The position numbers and the translations under genes are program-made. Positions 7,376 through 13,996 of a stretch of DNA of 13,996 nucleotides are shown here, in pieces (position 1 is the stretch's first letter; each line of letters begins with the position of its first letter). The stretch is from an uncultured Selenomonadales bacterium (lineage in GTDB: Bacteria > Bacillota > Negativicutes > Selenomonadales > Selenomonadaceae). The notes under the pieces are model-generated. The model saw only the letters and a list, made by a program, of their open reading frames with translations, was not told the DNA's origin and did no database searches. The DNA lies in assembly GCA_937901445.1 (NCBI GenBank), contig CALDHY010000045.1:1-13996 (forward strand), given 5' to 3'.

Positions 7376-8062
7376 TCAAGCAGTTTCAGCAGAAATTTTC
7401 TTTATGTTACAAAGTTCAGCGGTAAGATTTTTTTTGAGTTTTAATTCAAGGTCTTTCAAATTTTCGGCGTCAAAAAGATAACTGACATTCGGCACAAGAT
7501 TTACTTTCGATTCGCCGCTGAAAGTTCCAGTGTAAACGTTGTAGTAAATTGTTAAGTCGCAAAAAGTTTCAAAGTTGCTGTAGTTCAAAATTATGTACGA
7601 GCCGTTTGTAATTTTGGCGGGATTTTCCGGCGTTATGAAAAGTTCAAAGCCTTCAATTTCTTCCGGCAAATTTTTGGCATATTCCCAATTTGAAAAATTT
7701 TGTTCGGCAATGAGTAAATCTGTTTTTGTATCGACGGGCGCAGAAAGATTTTCAATCGCCGCCTGCATTTCTGAATTTAAAATTTTGGCGAAAGTTTCAA
7801 GTTTGTTTGTAAAAAATTTCGTCAAGCAAAATTCGGTTAATCCAATTTTTACGCGCACTTTGTATTCAGCCGTTTCTTCGTGAAAGTACGCGGCAAAGGC
7901 GCGGTGATTTTTTTCATCGTTGTAGCTGAAATAAAAAAATTTATCGTCGTCTTCAGCAAAAATTTTTTTCAGTTTATAGCCGCAAATGTCCTCGCGCAGG
8001 TTTTCAAAAAAATCTGTAGTTTCAAGCTCGGCAAGAATTTTATTTTTAATTTCGACTTTCAT
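7376..8062 (-). CDS. Unknown protein made of two copies of one domain
   Basis: I do not recognise this 228-residue protein. It has no signal peptide and no membrane segment, so it should be cytoplasmic; it is acidic and rich in Phe/Tyr. It is internally duplicated: [11 protein letters not shown] (21-31) matches [11 protein letters not shown] (131-141), and after a four-residue length difference residues 38-106 match 152-220 in pattern, each with aromatic-rich strands (YFSYND.. / ILNYSN..), a second strand pair (AAYFHEET / TIYYNVYT) and a closing amphipathic helix (KLETFAKIL / NLKDLELKL). The ATG at 8062 has a clear GGAGGG at good spacing and a TATAAT 24 bp upstream. It ends 67 bp before the chemoreceptor gene with no terminator that I can see between, so the two may be co-transcribed. 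This placement gives a hint of a shared role but no proof. Confidence 0.8.
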   Translation of the reverse strand: MKVEIKNKILAELETTDFFENLREDICGYKLKKIFAEDDDKFFYFSYNDEKNHRAFAAYFHEETAEYKVRVKIGLTEFCLTKFFTNKLETFAKILNSEMQAAIENLSAPVDTKTDLLIAEQNFSNWEYAKNLPEEIEGFELFITPENPAKITNGSYIILNYSNFETFCDLTIYYNVYTGTFSGESKVNLVPNVSYLFDAENLKDLELKLKKNLTAELCNIKKISAETA

Positions 8063-8085
8063 TTTATCCCTCCAAAATTTTTTTT

Positions 8086-8094
8086 ATTATAACA
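8086..8094 (-). promoter_or_regulatory. Extended -10 promoter of the unknown 228-aa gene
   Basis: On the minus strand TGTTATAAT gives a perfect TATAAT preceded by TGn, an extended -10 element. The -35 position (within the mtlD terminator hairpin) has no consensus match, which extended -10 promoters tolerate. The expected leader is about 17 nt and includes the GGAGGG site. The same TATAATAAAAAAA context recurs upstream of the TPR gene. Confidence 0.6.
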
Positions 8095-8121
8095 CAAAAA
8101 AAGCCGCCCCTTGCGACGGCT
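8095..8121 (-). terminator. Intrinsic terminator after mtlD
   Basis: Read on the minus strand, AGCCGTC and GGCGGCT form a 7-bp GC-rich stem with one G-T pair around GCAAGG, followed directly by a run of six to seven T. It starts 10 bp after the mtlD stop codon and closes the cupin-PatB-mtlD operon. Confidence 0.88.
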
Positions 8122-8131
8122 GAAAATTTTA

Positions 8132-9274
8132 TCAGAAATTTTCTTTAATCATTGCAAAAAGTTTAGCGTCCGGATTTAAGCCGGTATATTTTGAAATTGC
8201 GGCGTCAATACCTTCAGTCTTGATAAAATTTTGAATTTCGACGGCGTCATTATCTTCAGCGCAATCAAACTTAAAAGCGGCGGCGGCAACTTTCGCCAAT
8301 GCAGCCGGAGTAATTCCGCGCTCGATAAGTTGAGTTGCAGGGGAAATAATTCTGTCGCTTGCTGAAAGTTTTCTTTTTGGCGAACGTGCAACCCTGAAAA
8401 CTTCGTCAGACAAATTAGGATTGGCAAAACGATTTTCTGTAGTTTGAACGTAGCGGCGATGCGCGGCGGGCGCAAATTTGTATTTGTCAATCAAAAGTGC
8501 TGAAGTTTCCGCCCAAACGTCTCGCGCAGTTTCCAAAATTTCAACGTCCTTCATTGCGCTTGAAATATCTTTAATTCCTTTTTGATAGGCAAGGTAAGCA
8601 ATGGCGGCGTGACCGGTATTAATCGTGAAAATTTTCCTGTCAATGTAGGCGTTAAGATTTTCGACAATCGACAAGCCCTGCACGTCCGATAAATCGCCGA
8701 CAACCTGCGCGGCGTCAATATCCCATTCTGCAAACTCTTCAACCGTAACCAAAAGTTTTTCGCCGCCAATTTGATTAGGTACGATCCTGTCAACGGCAGC
8801 ATCAGGAAAACCAACAAATTTATCAAGTTCAGATTTAATATCGTCAGAAAGTTTTGCGTAGACAAAATTTTTCAGCGCGGTTGAACTGCCGAACATATTT
8901 TCGCAAGCAATGATATTCAGCGGCTTTTTATTTTTTTCAAGGCGTTTGGTTAAGCCCTGCGCGATATTTTCTGCAATAAATTTCAGCGCGTTGGGACCAA
9001 TAGCCGTTGTGATAATATCCGCGTCAACAATCGCCTCAACTACCGCCTCAACTGCAACATCGTTTCTGTCACTGTCAATCGCACTTACATTTTCAACGAT
9101 AATTTTTTCCGGCTTGCCGGTAATTTGCACGGGATATTTTTTCAGCGTGTTAATATCGTCAACCAGTGAATCAATAATATCAATGAAAGTTACGTGATAG
9201 CCGGACTTGCTCAAAAGTAAACCGATAAAGCCGCGCCCGATATTTCCCGCGCCAAAATGTACAGCTTGTTTCAT
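8132..9274 (-). CDS. mtlD: Mannitol-1-phosphate 5-dehydrogenase
   Basis: This cytoplasmic NAD-dependent enzyme interconverts mannitol 1-phosphate and fructose 6-phosphate (EC 1.1.1.17), either in mannitol catabolism after PTS uptake or in mannitol synthesis. The N-terminus starts directly with the nucleotide-binding strand-loop HFGAGNIGRGFIG (6-18). Further signatures are IACENMFGSS, VDRIVPNQ and the catalytic segment DRKIFTINTGHAAIAYL with the lysine at 214, matching the known position of the E. coli enzyme (K213). The length of 380 aa is the family norm, and it looks complete. Its ATG overlaps the stop of the upstream PLP-enzyme gene by four bases (ATGA), so translation is probably coupled; there is no strong ribosome site of its own. 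No mannitol PTS (mtlA/mtlF) or mtlR lies within the window, so whether it serves uptake or synthesis is open. Confidence 0.95.
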   Translation of the reverse strand: MKQAVHFGAGNIGRGFIGLLLSKSGYHVTFIDIIDSLVDDINTLKKYPVQITGKPEKIIVENVSAIDSDRNDVAVEAVVEAIVDADIITTAIGPNALKFIAENIAQGLTKRLEKNKKPLNIIACENMFGSSTALKNFVYAKLSDDIKSELDKFVGFPDAAVDRIVPNQIGGEKLLVTVEEFAEWDIDAAQVVGDLSDVQGLSIVENLNAYIDRKIFTINTGHAAIAYLAYQKGIKDISSAMKDVEILETARDVWAETSALLIDKYKFAPAAHRRYVQTTENRFANPNLSDEVFRVARSPKRKLSASDRIISPATQLIERGITPAALAKVAAAAFKFDCAEDNDAVEIQNFIKTEGIDAAISKYTGLNPDAKLFAMIKENF

Positions 9275-10494
9275 TTTAAAAACTCCAATCCAAAAATAAA
9301 TTTATCCATACGGTTAAACGCCTCTTGCACTTGCCGGAATGGAATTGCGAGCGACATTCTCAAGCCGTAAGGACTATTAAATAATTTGCCGTCATGCCAC
9401 GTTACGCCCTTTGCCCAACCTAATTTTAAAATTTCTTCCTGCGAAATATTTTTTTCCTTGCAAAATTCTTCACAATCCAAAAAAATCATATAAGTTCCTT
9501 CCGGCTTGCAAACTTTGACGCCGTGATAATTTTTTTGAATATGATCATAAGCGTAGGAAGTATTTTTTTCCAAAACTTGATTCAATTCATTAAGCCAATT
9601 TTCGCCTTCCGCCGAATAGCCGCCAATCAGCGCGTGCATTGAAAAAACATTTGCCGCGTTGTAGTGCGTCAAGGAAGATTCTTTTTCGACGCGCTCCCGC
9701 AACCAACGATTGTAAATCACGTGATAGGAACCGACAAGCCCTGCCAAATTGAAAGTTTTTGACGGCGCGTAAAAGGCGGCGGTGTGTTCGTGCGCGTATT
9801 CGTTGACTTGTTGAGTTGGAATATGTTTTTTACCGCTGAAAATTAAATCAGACCAAATTTCATCCGATATTACAAAAACTTCATATTTCTTAAATAAATT
9901 CATAGCCTGTTCAATTTCCCAACGCTCCCAAACGCGCCCGCAGGGATTGTGCGGCGAACAAAAAATAGCCGCGTGAATTTTATTTTCTACAATTTTTCGT
10001 TCCATATCTGCAAAATCCATTCGCCAAATTTTATCTTCATCGAAAATCAGCGGGCTGTGAATCAACTTGTAGCCGTTATTTTCAAGCGTCATTTTAAAAC
10101 CAATGTAAGTCGGCGAATGTACCAAAACATTATCGCCTTTCGAGCACAAAACATTTAACGCGCTGATAATCCCGCCGAGTACGCCGTTTTCGTAGCCTAT
10201 ATGCTCCGCCTTTAAATCCTGAATATCGTTGCGGCGTTTGTGCCAATTTATAATCGATTGAAAATATTCTTCACTCAAAGAAAAATAACCGAAAAGCGGG
10301 TGTTGCAACCTGCGCGACAAGGCGTCAATAATTGCGGGCGCGGTTTTGAAACTCATATCAGCAACCCACATTGGAATTGAATCAAAATCTTTTTCCGGCG
10401 GCGCGGGTGTAAAATTTGGAACTGCGCCGAGCCCGTCAACTGCAAGCGCGTCTTTGCCGTGCCTGTCAAGAATTGTTTCAAAATCAAATTGCAT
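9271..10494 (-). CDS. MalY/PatB-type PLP-dependent C-S lyase / aminotransferase
   Basis: A fold-type I PLP enzyme, class I/II aminotransferase family, of the MalY/PatB group, which mostly act as cystathionine or cysteine-S-conjugate beta-lyases. The N-terminal FDFETILDRHGKDAL and PMWVADMSFKTAPAI are PatB hallmarks. Further motifs are FGYFSL, the PHNPCGRVW loop holding the conserved Asn, VISDEIWSDLIF with the PLP-pyridine Asp, and APSKTFNLAGL with the Schiff-base lysine (about residue 246). RMSLAIP near the end provides the substrate-carboxylate Arg. I start it at ATG 10494, six bases after AGGTG; a GTG at 10503, immediately after the cupin stop, would add only three residues. It lies between the cupin and mtlD in one operon. 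A role in sulfur amino acid breakdown is likely, but substrate and possible regulatory function (MalY represses maltose genes in E. coli) cannot be judged. Confidence 0.9.
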   Translation of the reverse strand: MQFDFETILDRHGKDALAVDGLGAVPNFTPAPPEKDFDSIPMWVADMSFKTAPAIIDALSRRLQHPLFGYFSLSEEYFQSIINWHKRRNDIQDLKAEHIGYENGVLGGIISALNVLCSKGDNVLVHSPTYIGFKMTLENNGYKLIHSPLIFDEDKIWRMDFADMERKIVENKIHAAIFCSPHNPCGRVWERWEIEQAMNLFKKYEVFVISDEIWSDLIFSGKKHIPTQQVNEYAHEHTAAFYAPSKTFNLAGLVGSYHVIYNRWLRERVEKESSLTHYNAANVFSMHALIGGYSAEGENWLNELNQVLEKNTSYAYDHIQKNYHGVKVCKPEGTYMIFLDCEEFCKEKNISQEEILKLGWAKGVTWHDGKLFNSPYGLRMSLAIPFRQVQEAFNRMDKFIFGLEFLK

Positions 10495-10503
10495 ATTTAT
10501 CAC

Positions 10504-10842
10504 CTAAATTTGGGGCGGAAAAGTTACAACTAACAGCATTTTGAAATTTTCTTCGCCAAAAACAGCGTGCGGTTGATTCGCAGGCATTACGATACTTTCG
10601 CCCGCGTTCAAAATAAAATCTTTGCCGTCGATTGTAATTTTGCCGGTGCCGTCCAACGCCATTACAAGCGCGTCGCCTTTGGATTCGTGCGTACTTATTC
10701 CCTCGCCTTTGGCAAATGCAAAAATTGTAATTCCTACGCCGTCATTTTGTATCAAAGTTTTGCTGACAACTTGACCTTCTGCATAAGCCACGCTGTCTTT
10801 CAAGTTCAAAACTTCAGCCGGTGAAATATTTTTTAAAATCAT
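10504..10842 (-). CDS. Small single-domain cupin protein
   Basis: A 112-residue cytoplasmic beta-barrel protein of the cupin-2 type. The first cupin motif is THESKGDALVMALDGTG, with one His and a Glu as potential metal ligands; the usual second His of the H-x-H pair is replaced (HES). The second motif is AGESIVMPANQPHAV, with the conserved P-x-x-x-P-H ending. Such small cupins may bind metals and sugars or act as isomerases, but no reaction can be assigned. It is the first gene of the operon with the PatB-like enzyme and mtlD, with a strong GGAGGT site before its ATG and a good promoter. Its stop codon (TAG, 10504-10506) sits within the ribosome site of the next gene, so translation is tightly linked. 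Confidence 0.88.
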   Translation of the reverse strand: MILKNISPAEVLNLKDSVAYAEGQVVSKTLIQNDGVGITIFAFAKGEGISTHESKGDALVMALDGTGKITIDGKDFILNAGESIVMPANQPHAVFGEENFKMLLVVTFPPQI

Positions 10843-10874
10843 AAAATTTACCTCCGTTACAAAATTTCTACCAG

Positions 10875-10903
10875 ATTATAATTTAGAAAATTTTTTTCCG
10901 CAA
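10875..10903 (-). promoter_or_regulatory. Promoter of the cupin-PatB-mtlD operon
   Basis: On the minus strand TTGCGG (10903-10898), a 17-bp spacer and a perfect TATAAT (10880-10875) form a sigma-70-type promoter. The -35 matches only TTG of the consensus. It starts right after the T-run of the upstream terminator. The expected leader is about 25 nt and includes GGAGGT before the cupin ATG. I see no clear operator palindrome or catabolite-responsive element here. Confidence 0.7.
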
Positions 10904-10904
10904 T

Positions 10905-10931
10905 AAAAAAACGGCAGGTTAATTTCTGCCG
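10905..10931 (-). terminator. Intrinsic terminator after the TPR gene
   Basis: On the minus strand CGGCAG and CTGCCG form a perfect 6-bp stem (two further G-T pairs possible) around AAATTAAC, followed by a run of seven T. It begins about 20 bp after the stop codon of the TPR gene and separates it from the cupin operon. Confidence 0.9.
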
Positions 10932-10950
10932 CCAAAATTTTATTCTGATA

Positions 10951-13734
10951 TCAAGATTGACGCCCTTTAAATCCGAGTTCCTTTGCCTTTGCAAAATCTG
11001 CGGCGGCTTTATCTTTTTCGCCCAACGCCGAATAGCATTGACCGCGCATTTGATAAGCTACGCCCCATTTAGGTTTAATTTCGATAGCTTTGTTGGCGTC
11101 GGCGAGTGCTTTTTCATATTCCTTAAGTCGGAAAAGATAAGTCATTCCGCGCCCAAAGTGAGCACTAAAATGGTTATCATTAATTTCTATTGCCTTTGAA
11201 TAATCTGCAACGGCTTGTTGATAATTTTTCGATTGTCTGTAAGCATCGCCGCGATTGCTGTAATAGTTGGCGTTATTGGGCTTGAGTTCAATAGCCTTTG
11301 TATAATCTTCAATTGCGTTTTGGTAATTTTCCATTGCATAATAAGCCTTGCCGCGATCATTATAAACATCGTAAATTACGCCGGAATTTAAGTTTATAGC
11401 CATATCATAATTTGTAACGGCGTCCGTATAATTTTCCTGTTTGTAAAAACAAAGTCCCATTCCGTAATAAGCATCAGCAAAATCAGATTTAACTTGTGAG
11501 GCTTTTTGAAATGCTGCTATAGCATTATCATAATCTTCATCGAAATAATAACTTGCGCCGAGCAAACCGTAAGCACGAGAATTTTCCGGATCAAGTTCAA
11601 TGGATTTATTTAAATCTTCAACAGCGTTTTTGTATTCTCCTAAGTAGTAATAGGATTCACCGCGTTCACGGTATACCCAAGCATCATTATCAGCTTTAAG
11701 TTCAATAGCTTTGTTAAAATCAGAAATTGCTTTCTCGTACTGCTCCAATGAAAAATAAGTATTACCACGATTGGCATATAAAAATTCAGCGTTGGGATTG
11801 AGTTCAATAGCGCGGCTGTAATCAGCTATTGCCGCGTCATAGTTTTCTAAATCGCAATAAACATGCCCTCTGTAATTGTAAGCATTAAAATAATTTGGAG
11901 CAACTTTAATCGCCTTGTTGTAGTATTCAAGGGCGCGGTCATAATTTTTTTGCTCCTTGTACAGATTGGCTAAATTTGTAAGTGCATCAACGTTTTTGGG
12001 ATTAACTTCAAGTGCCTTGTTATAATCTTTTTCGGCTTTTTCATAATTTTTTTCATTAAAGTAAACGCCGCCGCGCCAAAGATACAGATATTCATTCTGC
12101 GGATTCAGTTTAATTGCCTTGTCAAAATCTGCCATAGCATTTTTGAAATCTTTGAGACCGTGATAGTAACTTGTGCCGCGCCAAGCATAATGTTCAGCGA
12201 TTTTTGGGGAAAATTGAATCGCAATATTAAAATTTTCAATGGCGTTGGGATAATCTTGCAAGTAATAATAGCAACCTCCCATCCATTGATATAAAAATCC
12301 ATTGTTGAGATTTGTTTGAAGTGAACCGGACATATCTTCAGCCTTCGGCGTGTAAGTTTTGAAAAGCTCCATACATTTTTTATAGTCGTCTATGGCTTTT
12401 TGATATTCTTTCAGACCGTAATAAGCATTTCCACGCCAATAATAACCCAGTGGAGTTTCGGGATTTTCAAGCAAATTTAGTGCTTTTTTAAAATTTTCGG
12501 CAGAGTTTTTGTCATCATATAAACCTTCATAGGCTCTGCCGCGCTCAATATATGTTACGGCGTAGCGCAATTTAATATCGACGGCATTTGAATAATCATC
12601 ATCAACAATAACGTTATTTTCTTGAAATTCAATGGCTTTATTCAAGTCGTCAATGGCAAGCTCAAATTCTTTTAAAGTCACATAAAGCGAACCGCGATTT
12701 CTGTAAGCATTTGTATAATTCGGCTGAAGTTGCAAGCATTTATTAAAATCTTTCAAAGCGGCGGCGTTGTCATTCAATTCTCTGTAGGTACTACCTCTGT
12801 TGCAATAGGCAATGGCATAATCCGGCTTGATTTGAATTGCCTTGTTAAAATCTTCAATGGCTTTATCATACTTCCTCAATTTTCCGTAAGCATCGCCGCG
12901 TTCATTGTAGGCGGCTGCATAACGCGGATTTAATTTTATTGCTTGCGTACAATCTTTTACGGCTTGTTCCGTGCCTTCGGTGTGACTGTACGCCATAGCG
13001 CGGTAAAAATAGGCTTTGGCGTCATTGTTTCTGATTTTTATTGCCTCGTCATACAATTTCACGGCGTCTTTGTACTTGCCTTGATAGTAAGCTTTGTAGC
13101 CTTCGTCCAATTTTTGCGCGTAAAGTGCATCTTTATCAATGCTTGCAATTTGAGTGCGGACATTTTGTTTATCTTGTTCGGTTTTAATATTTGCAATTTG
13201 GTTTTCTAATTCGACAACGCGTTTTCTTAAGTAGTCAATCGTTTGTTGCCTGTCATCGTTTATTTCAATGATGTTTTCTCGAGTGTGATCGTTAATGCGT
13301 TTCCACTTTTCAATTTCGGCGTTAAGGCTGTCTGTATCGATATTTGCCGTTACGGTTGCCTGAAATTTTACAAAGCCGCCCTCCAATGAAACGGATTCAT
13401 ATTTTGTATCGACAATTTGAATAACTCCGGCGGTAATTGCCGTAATTTCATTTTGTAAAAAGTCGTTTTTCATTGTCGACGAACTGTAAATGTAAACGGC
13501 GGATTGTTCGGTTGCATTTTGAGTAGCCAATAATTTTGCCTGTTCACGGGCGAAACCTTGCGTGTCATTTTCTCCCATAACATATTCGCCGACGCCGGTA
13601 TAAGTTTGAATTTCAGCGTGGGCAACCCTGAAAATTTGCGGGCAGTAACAATCATCAAAATTTGGCGTAAAAATAATCCCGCCCGTTATCAAAGAGGCTG
13701 CTATTATTTTTTTGAGCTTTTTACCAACGTACAT
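10951..13734 (-). CDS. Exported protein with LPP20/FlgT-like N-domain, coiled coil and about 20 TPR repeats
   Basis: A 927-residue, probably surface or periplasmic scaffold. The N-terminus has a basic segment, a hydrophobic core (10-23) and a likely signal-peptidase site after VAHA (residue 40), an unusually long leader with two cysteines (C29, C31) between core and cleavage site. Residues about 44-135 (GVGEYVMGE, AREQAKLLATQNATEQ, the end VKFQATVTANID) resemble the LPP20/FlgT N-terminal fold. Residues 138-200 look like a coiled coil. From about 203 to 923 I count 20 TPR units of about 34 residues with the W/Y-x-x-x-G-x-x-Y and A-I-x-D-x-x-K-A-I pattern; units 5 and 7 carry insertions of about 13-17 residues. 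TPR arrays mediate protein-protein contact, so this is likely a binding platform; the partner is unknown. The ATG has AAGGAGGA at ideal spacing. It stands alone between its promoter and terminator. Confidence 0.9.
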   Translation of the reverse strand: MYVGKKLKKIIAASLITGGIIFTPNFDDCYCPQIFRVAHAEIQTYTGVGEYVMGENDTQGFAREQAKLLATQNATEQSAVYIYSSSTMKNDFLQNEITAITAGVIQIVDTKYESVSLEGGFVKFQATVTANIDTDSLNAEIEKWKRINDHTRENIIEINDDRQQTIDYLRKRVVELENQIANIKTEQDKQNVRTQIASIDKDALYAQKLDEGYKAYYQGKYKDAVKLYDEAIKIRNNDAKAYFYRAMAYSHTEGTEQAVKDCTQAIKLNPRYAAAYNERGDAYGKLRKYDKAIEDFNKAIQIKPDYAIAYCNRGSTYRELNDNAAALKDFNKCLQLQPNYTNAYRNRGSLYVTLKEFELAIDDLNKAIEFQENNVIVDDDYSNAVDIKLRYAVTYIERGRAYEGLYDDKNSAENFKKALNLLENPETPLGYYWRGNAYYGLKEYQKAIDDYKKCMELFKTYTPKAEDMSGSLQTNLNNGFLYQWMGGCYYYLQDYPNAIENFNIAIQFSPKIAEHYAWRGTSYYHGLKDFKNAMADFDKAIKLNPQNEYLYLWRGGVYFNEKNYEKAEKDYNKALEVNPKNVDALTNLANLYKEQKNYDRALEYYNKAIKVAPNYFNAYNYRGHVYCDLENYDAAIADYSRAIELNPNAEFLYANRGNTYFSLEQYEKAISDFNKAIELKADNDAWVYRERGESYYYLGEYKNAVEDLNKSIELDPENSRAYGLLGASYYFDEDYDNAIAAFQKASQVKSDFADAYYGMGLCFYKQENYTDAVTNYDMAINLNSGVIYDVYNDRGKAYYAMENYQNAIEDYTKAIELKPNNANYYSNRGDAYRQSKNYQQAVADYSKAIEINDNHFSAHFGRGMTYLFRLKEYEKALADANKAIEIKPKWGVAYQMRGQCYSALGEKDKAAADFAKAKELGFKGRQS

Positions 13735-13823
13735 AAAAATTCCTCCTTAAAATGTTTGACAAGAATTTATTTTACTCGAAATTTTGAAACTGAAATTTTA
13801 AGCCCTTCGCTAATGTTTTTTTT

Positions 13824-13832
13824 ATTATATCA
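13824..13832 (-). promoter_or_regulatory. Extended -10 promoter of the TPR gene
   Basis: The minus strand reads TGATATAAT, a perfect TATAAT with the TGn extension. No good -35 lies at 16-18 bp. Transcription would begin around 13817, giving a leader of about 80 nt before the ATG at 13734. The gene-facing side continues AAAAAAAA, as at the promoter at 8086-8094. Confidence 0.55.
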
Positions 13833-13953
13833 AAGTTTTTGGCTGTTTGCTCGGCAATTTTTTTTAAATATTATTTTCTTAATGCAGACAATTCGTAAAG
13901 GTGCTTTTTAAACAGAACAATCCTTTCTTCAGTTTAAATTTTTTTGACAAGTC

Positions 13954-13984
13954 GGCTTTTCTTTCTTTAGAAGAAATAAAAGCC
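13954..13984. other. Hairpin at the right edge of the window
   Basis: Arms GGCTTTTCTTTCTT (13954-13967) and AAGAAATAAAAGCC (13971-13984) pair at 13 of 14 positions around a TAG loop. No T-run follows on either strand, so it is not a normal intrinsic terminator. It lies about 125-155 bp upstream of the TPR promoter and inside an open frame that runs off the edge. Between 13735 and 13996 I see only this, the TPR promoter and AT-rich sequence. It could be a regulatory site, a repeat, or part of a gene beyond the window. Confidence 0.5.
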
Positions 13985-13996
13985 TGGCAAAAGAAA

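Noticed and set aside
13756..13761. Perfect TTGACA as a plus-strand -35 box
   Set aside because: No acceptable -10 lies 16-18 bp downstream, and no gene in this direction follows closely.
13558..13911. Plus-strand open frame of 117 codons across the TPR gene start
   Set aside because: It runs antisense over the signal peptide region and promoter of the TPR gene, has no ribosome site and shows no domain pattern.

Overview
The window is bacterial, AT-rich and densely coded, with strong purine-rich ribosome binding sites (GGAGG types), short intergenic gaps and simple hairpin/T-run terminators. Exported proteins with Sec signal peptides, a Tat translocase, a cache-type chemoreceptor and a membrane diguanylate cyclase point to a motile, free-swimming anaerobe-like bacterium. 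A Negativicutes/Firmicutes-type host is my guess from the style of the proteins, not something the sequence proves. I see no rRNA, tRNA, CRISPR array, insertion sequence or phage gene.

Left part (1-5462, plus strand). The window opens inside tatC. Right after its stop codon lies a second, slightly diverged copy of the last 148 bp of tatC. Then come an exported 5'-nucleotidase/metallophosphatase, a dCache-PAS-GGDEF diguanylate cyclase, a GNAT acetyltransferase and a vapBC-type toxin-antitoxin pair. Two related intergenic elements made of degenerate 7-bp units (GGGATTA-like) follow the stop codons of the nucleotidase and the cyclase; both can fold into hairpins. A strong bidirectional terminator at about 5465-5500 separates this strand from the convergent genes.

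Middle (5515-8062, minus strand). A GTG-started methyl-accepting chemotaxis protein lies 67 bp downstream of a 228-residue protein of unknown function. The unknown protein is visibly built from two repeats of one domain and has its own extended -10 promoter.

Right part (8132-10903, minus strand). A promoter with a perfect -10 drives a compact operon of a small cupin, a MalY/PatB-type PLP C-S lyase/aminotransferase and mannitol-1-phosphate 5-dehydrogenase (mtlD). The last two genes overlap by ATGA and a terminator follows. No mannitol PTS gene is visible.

Far right (10951-13996). A 927-residue exported protein carries an LPP20/FlgT-like N-terminal domain, a coiled coil and about 20 TPR units. 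It has an extended -10 promoter and its own terminator. The final 160 bp hold a 14-bp hairpin and an open frame running off the edge that I cannot identify.

The most informative oddities are the tatC tail duplication, whose differences are almost all silent (so it comes from a separately evolving tatC or an assembly join), the heptamer hairpin elements, the duplicated-domain unknown protein, and the VapC partner that lacks a familiar DNA-binding fold.
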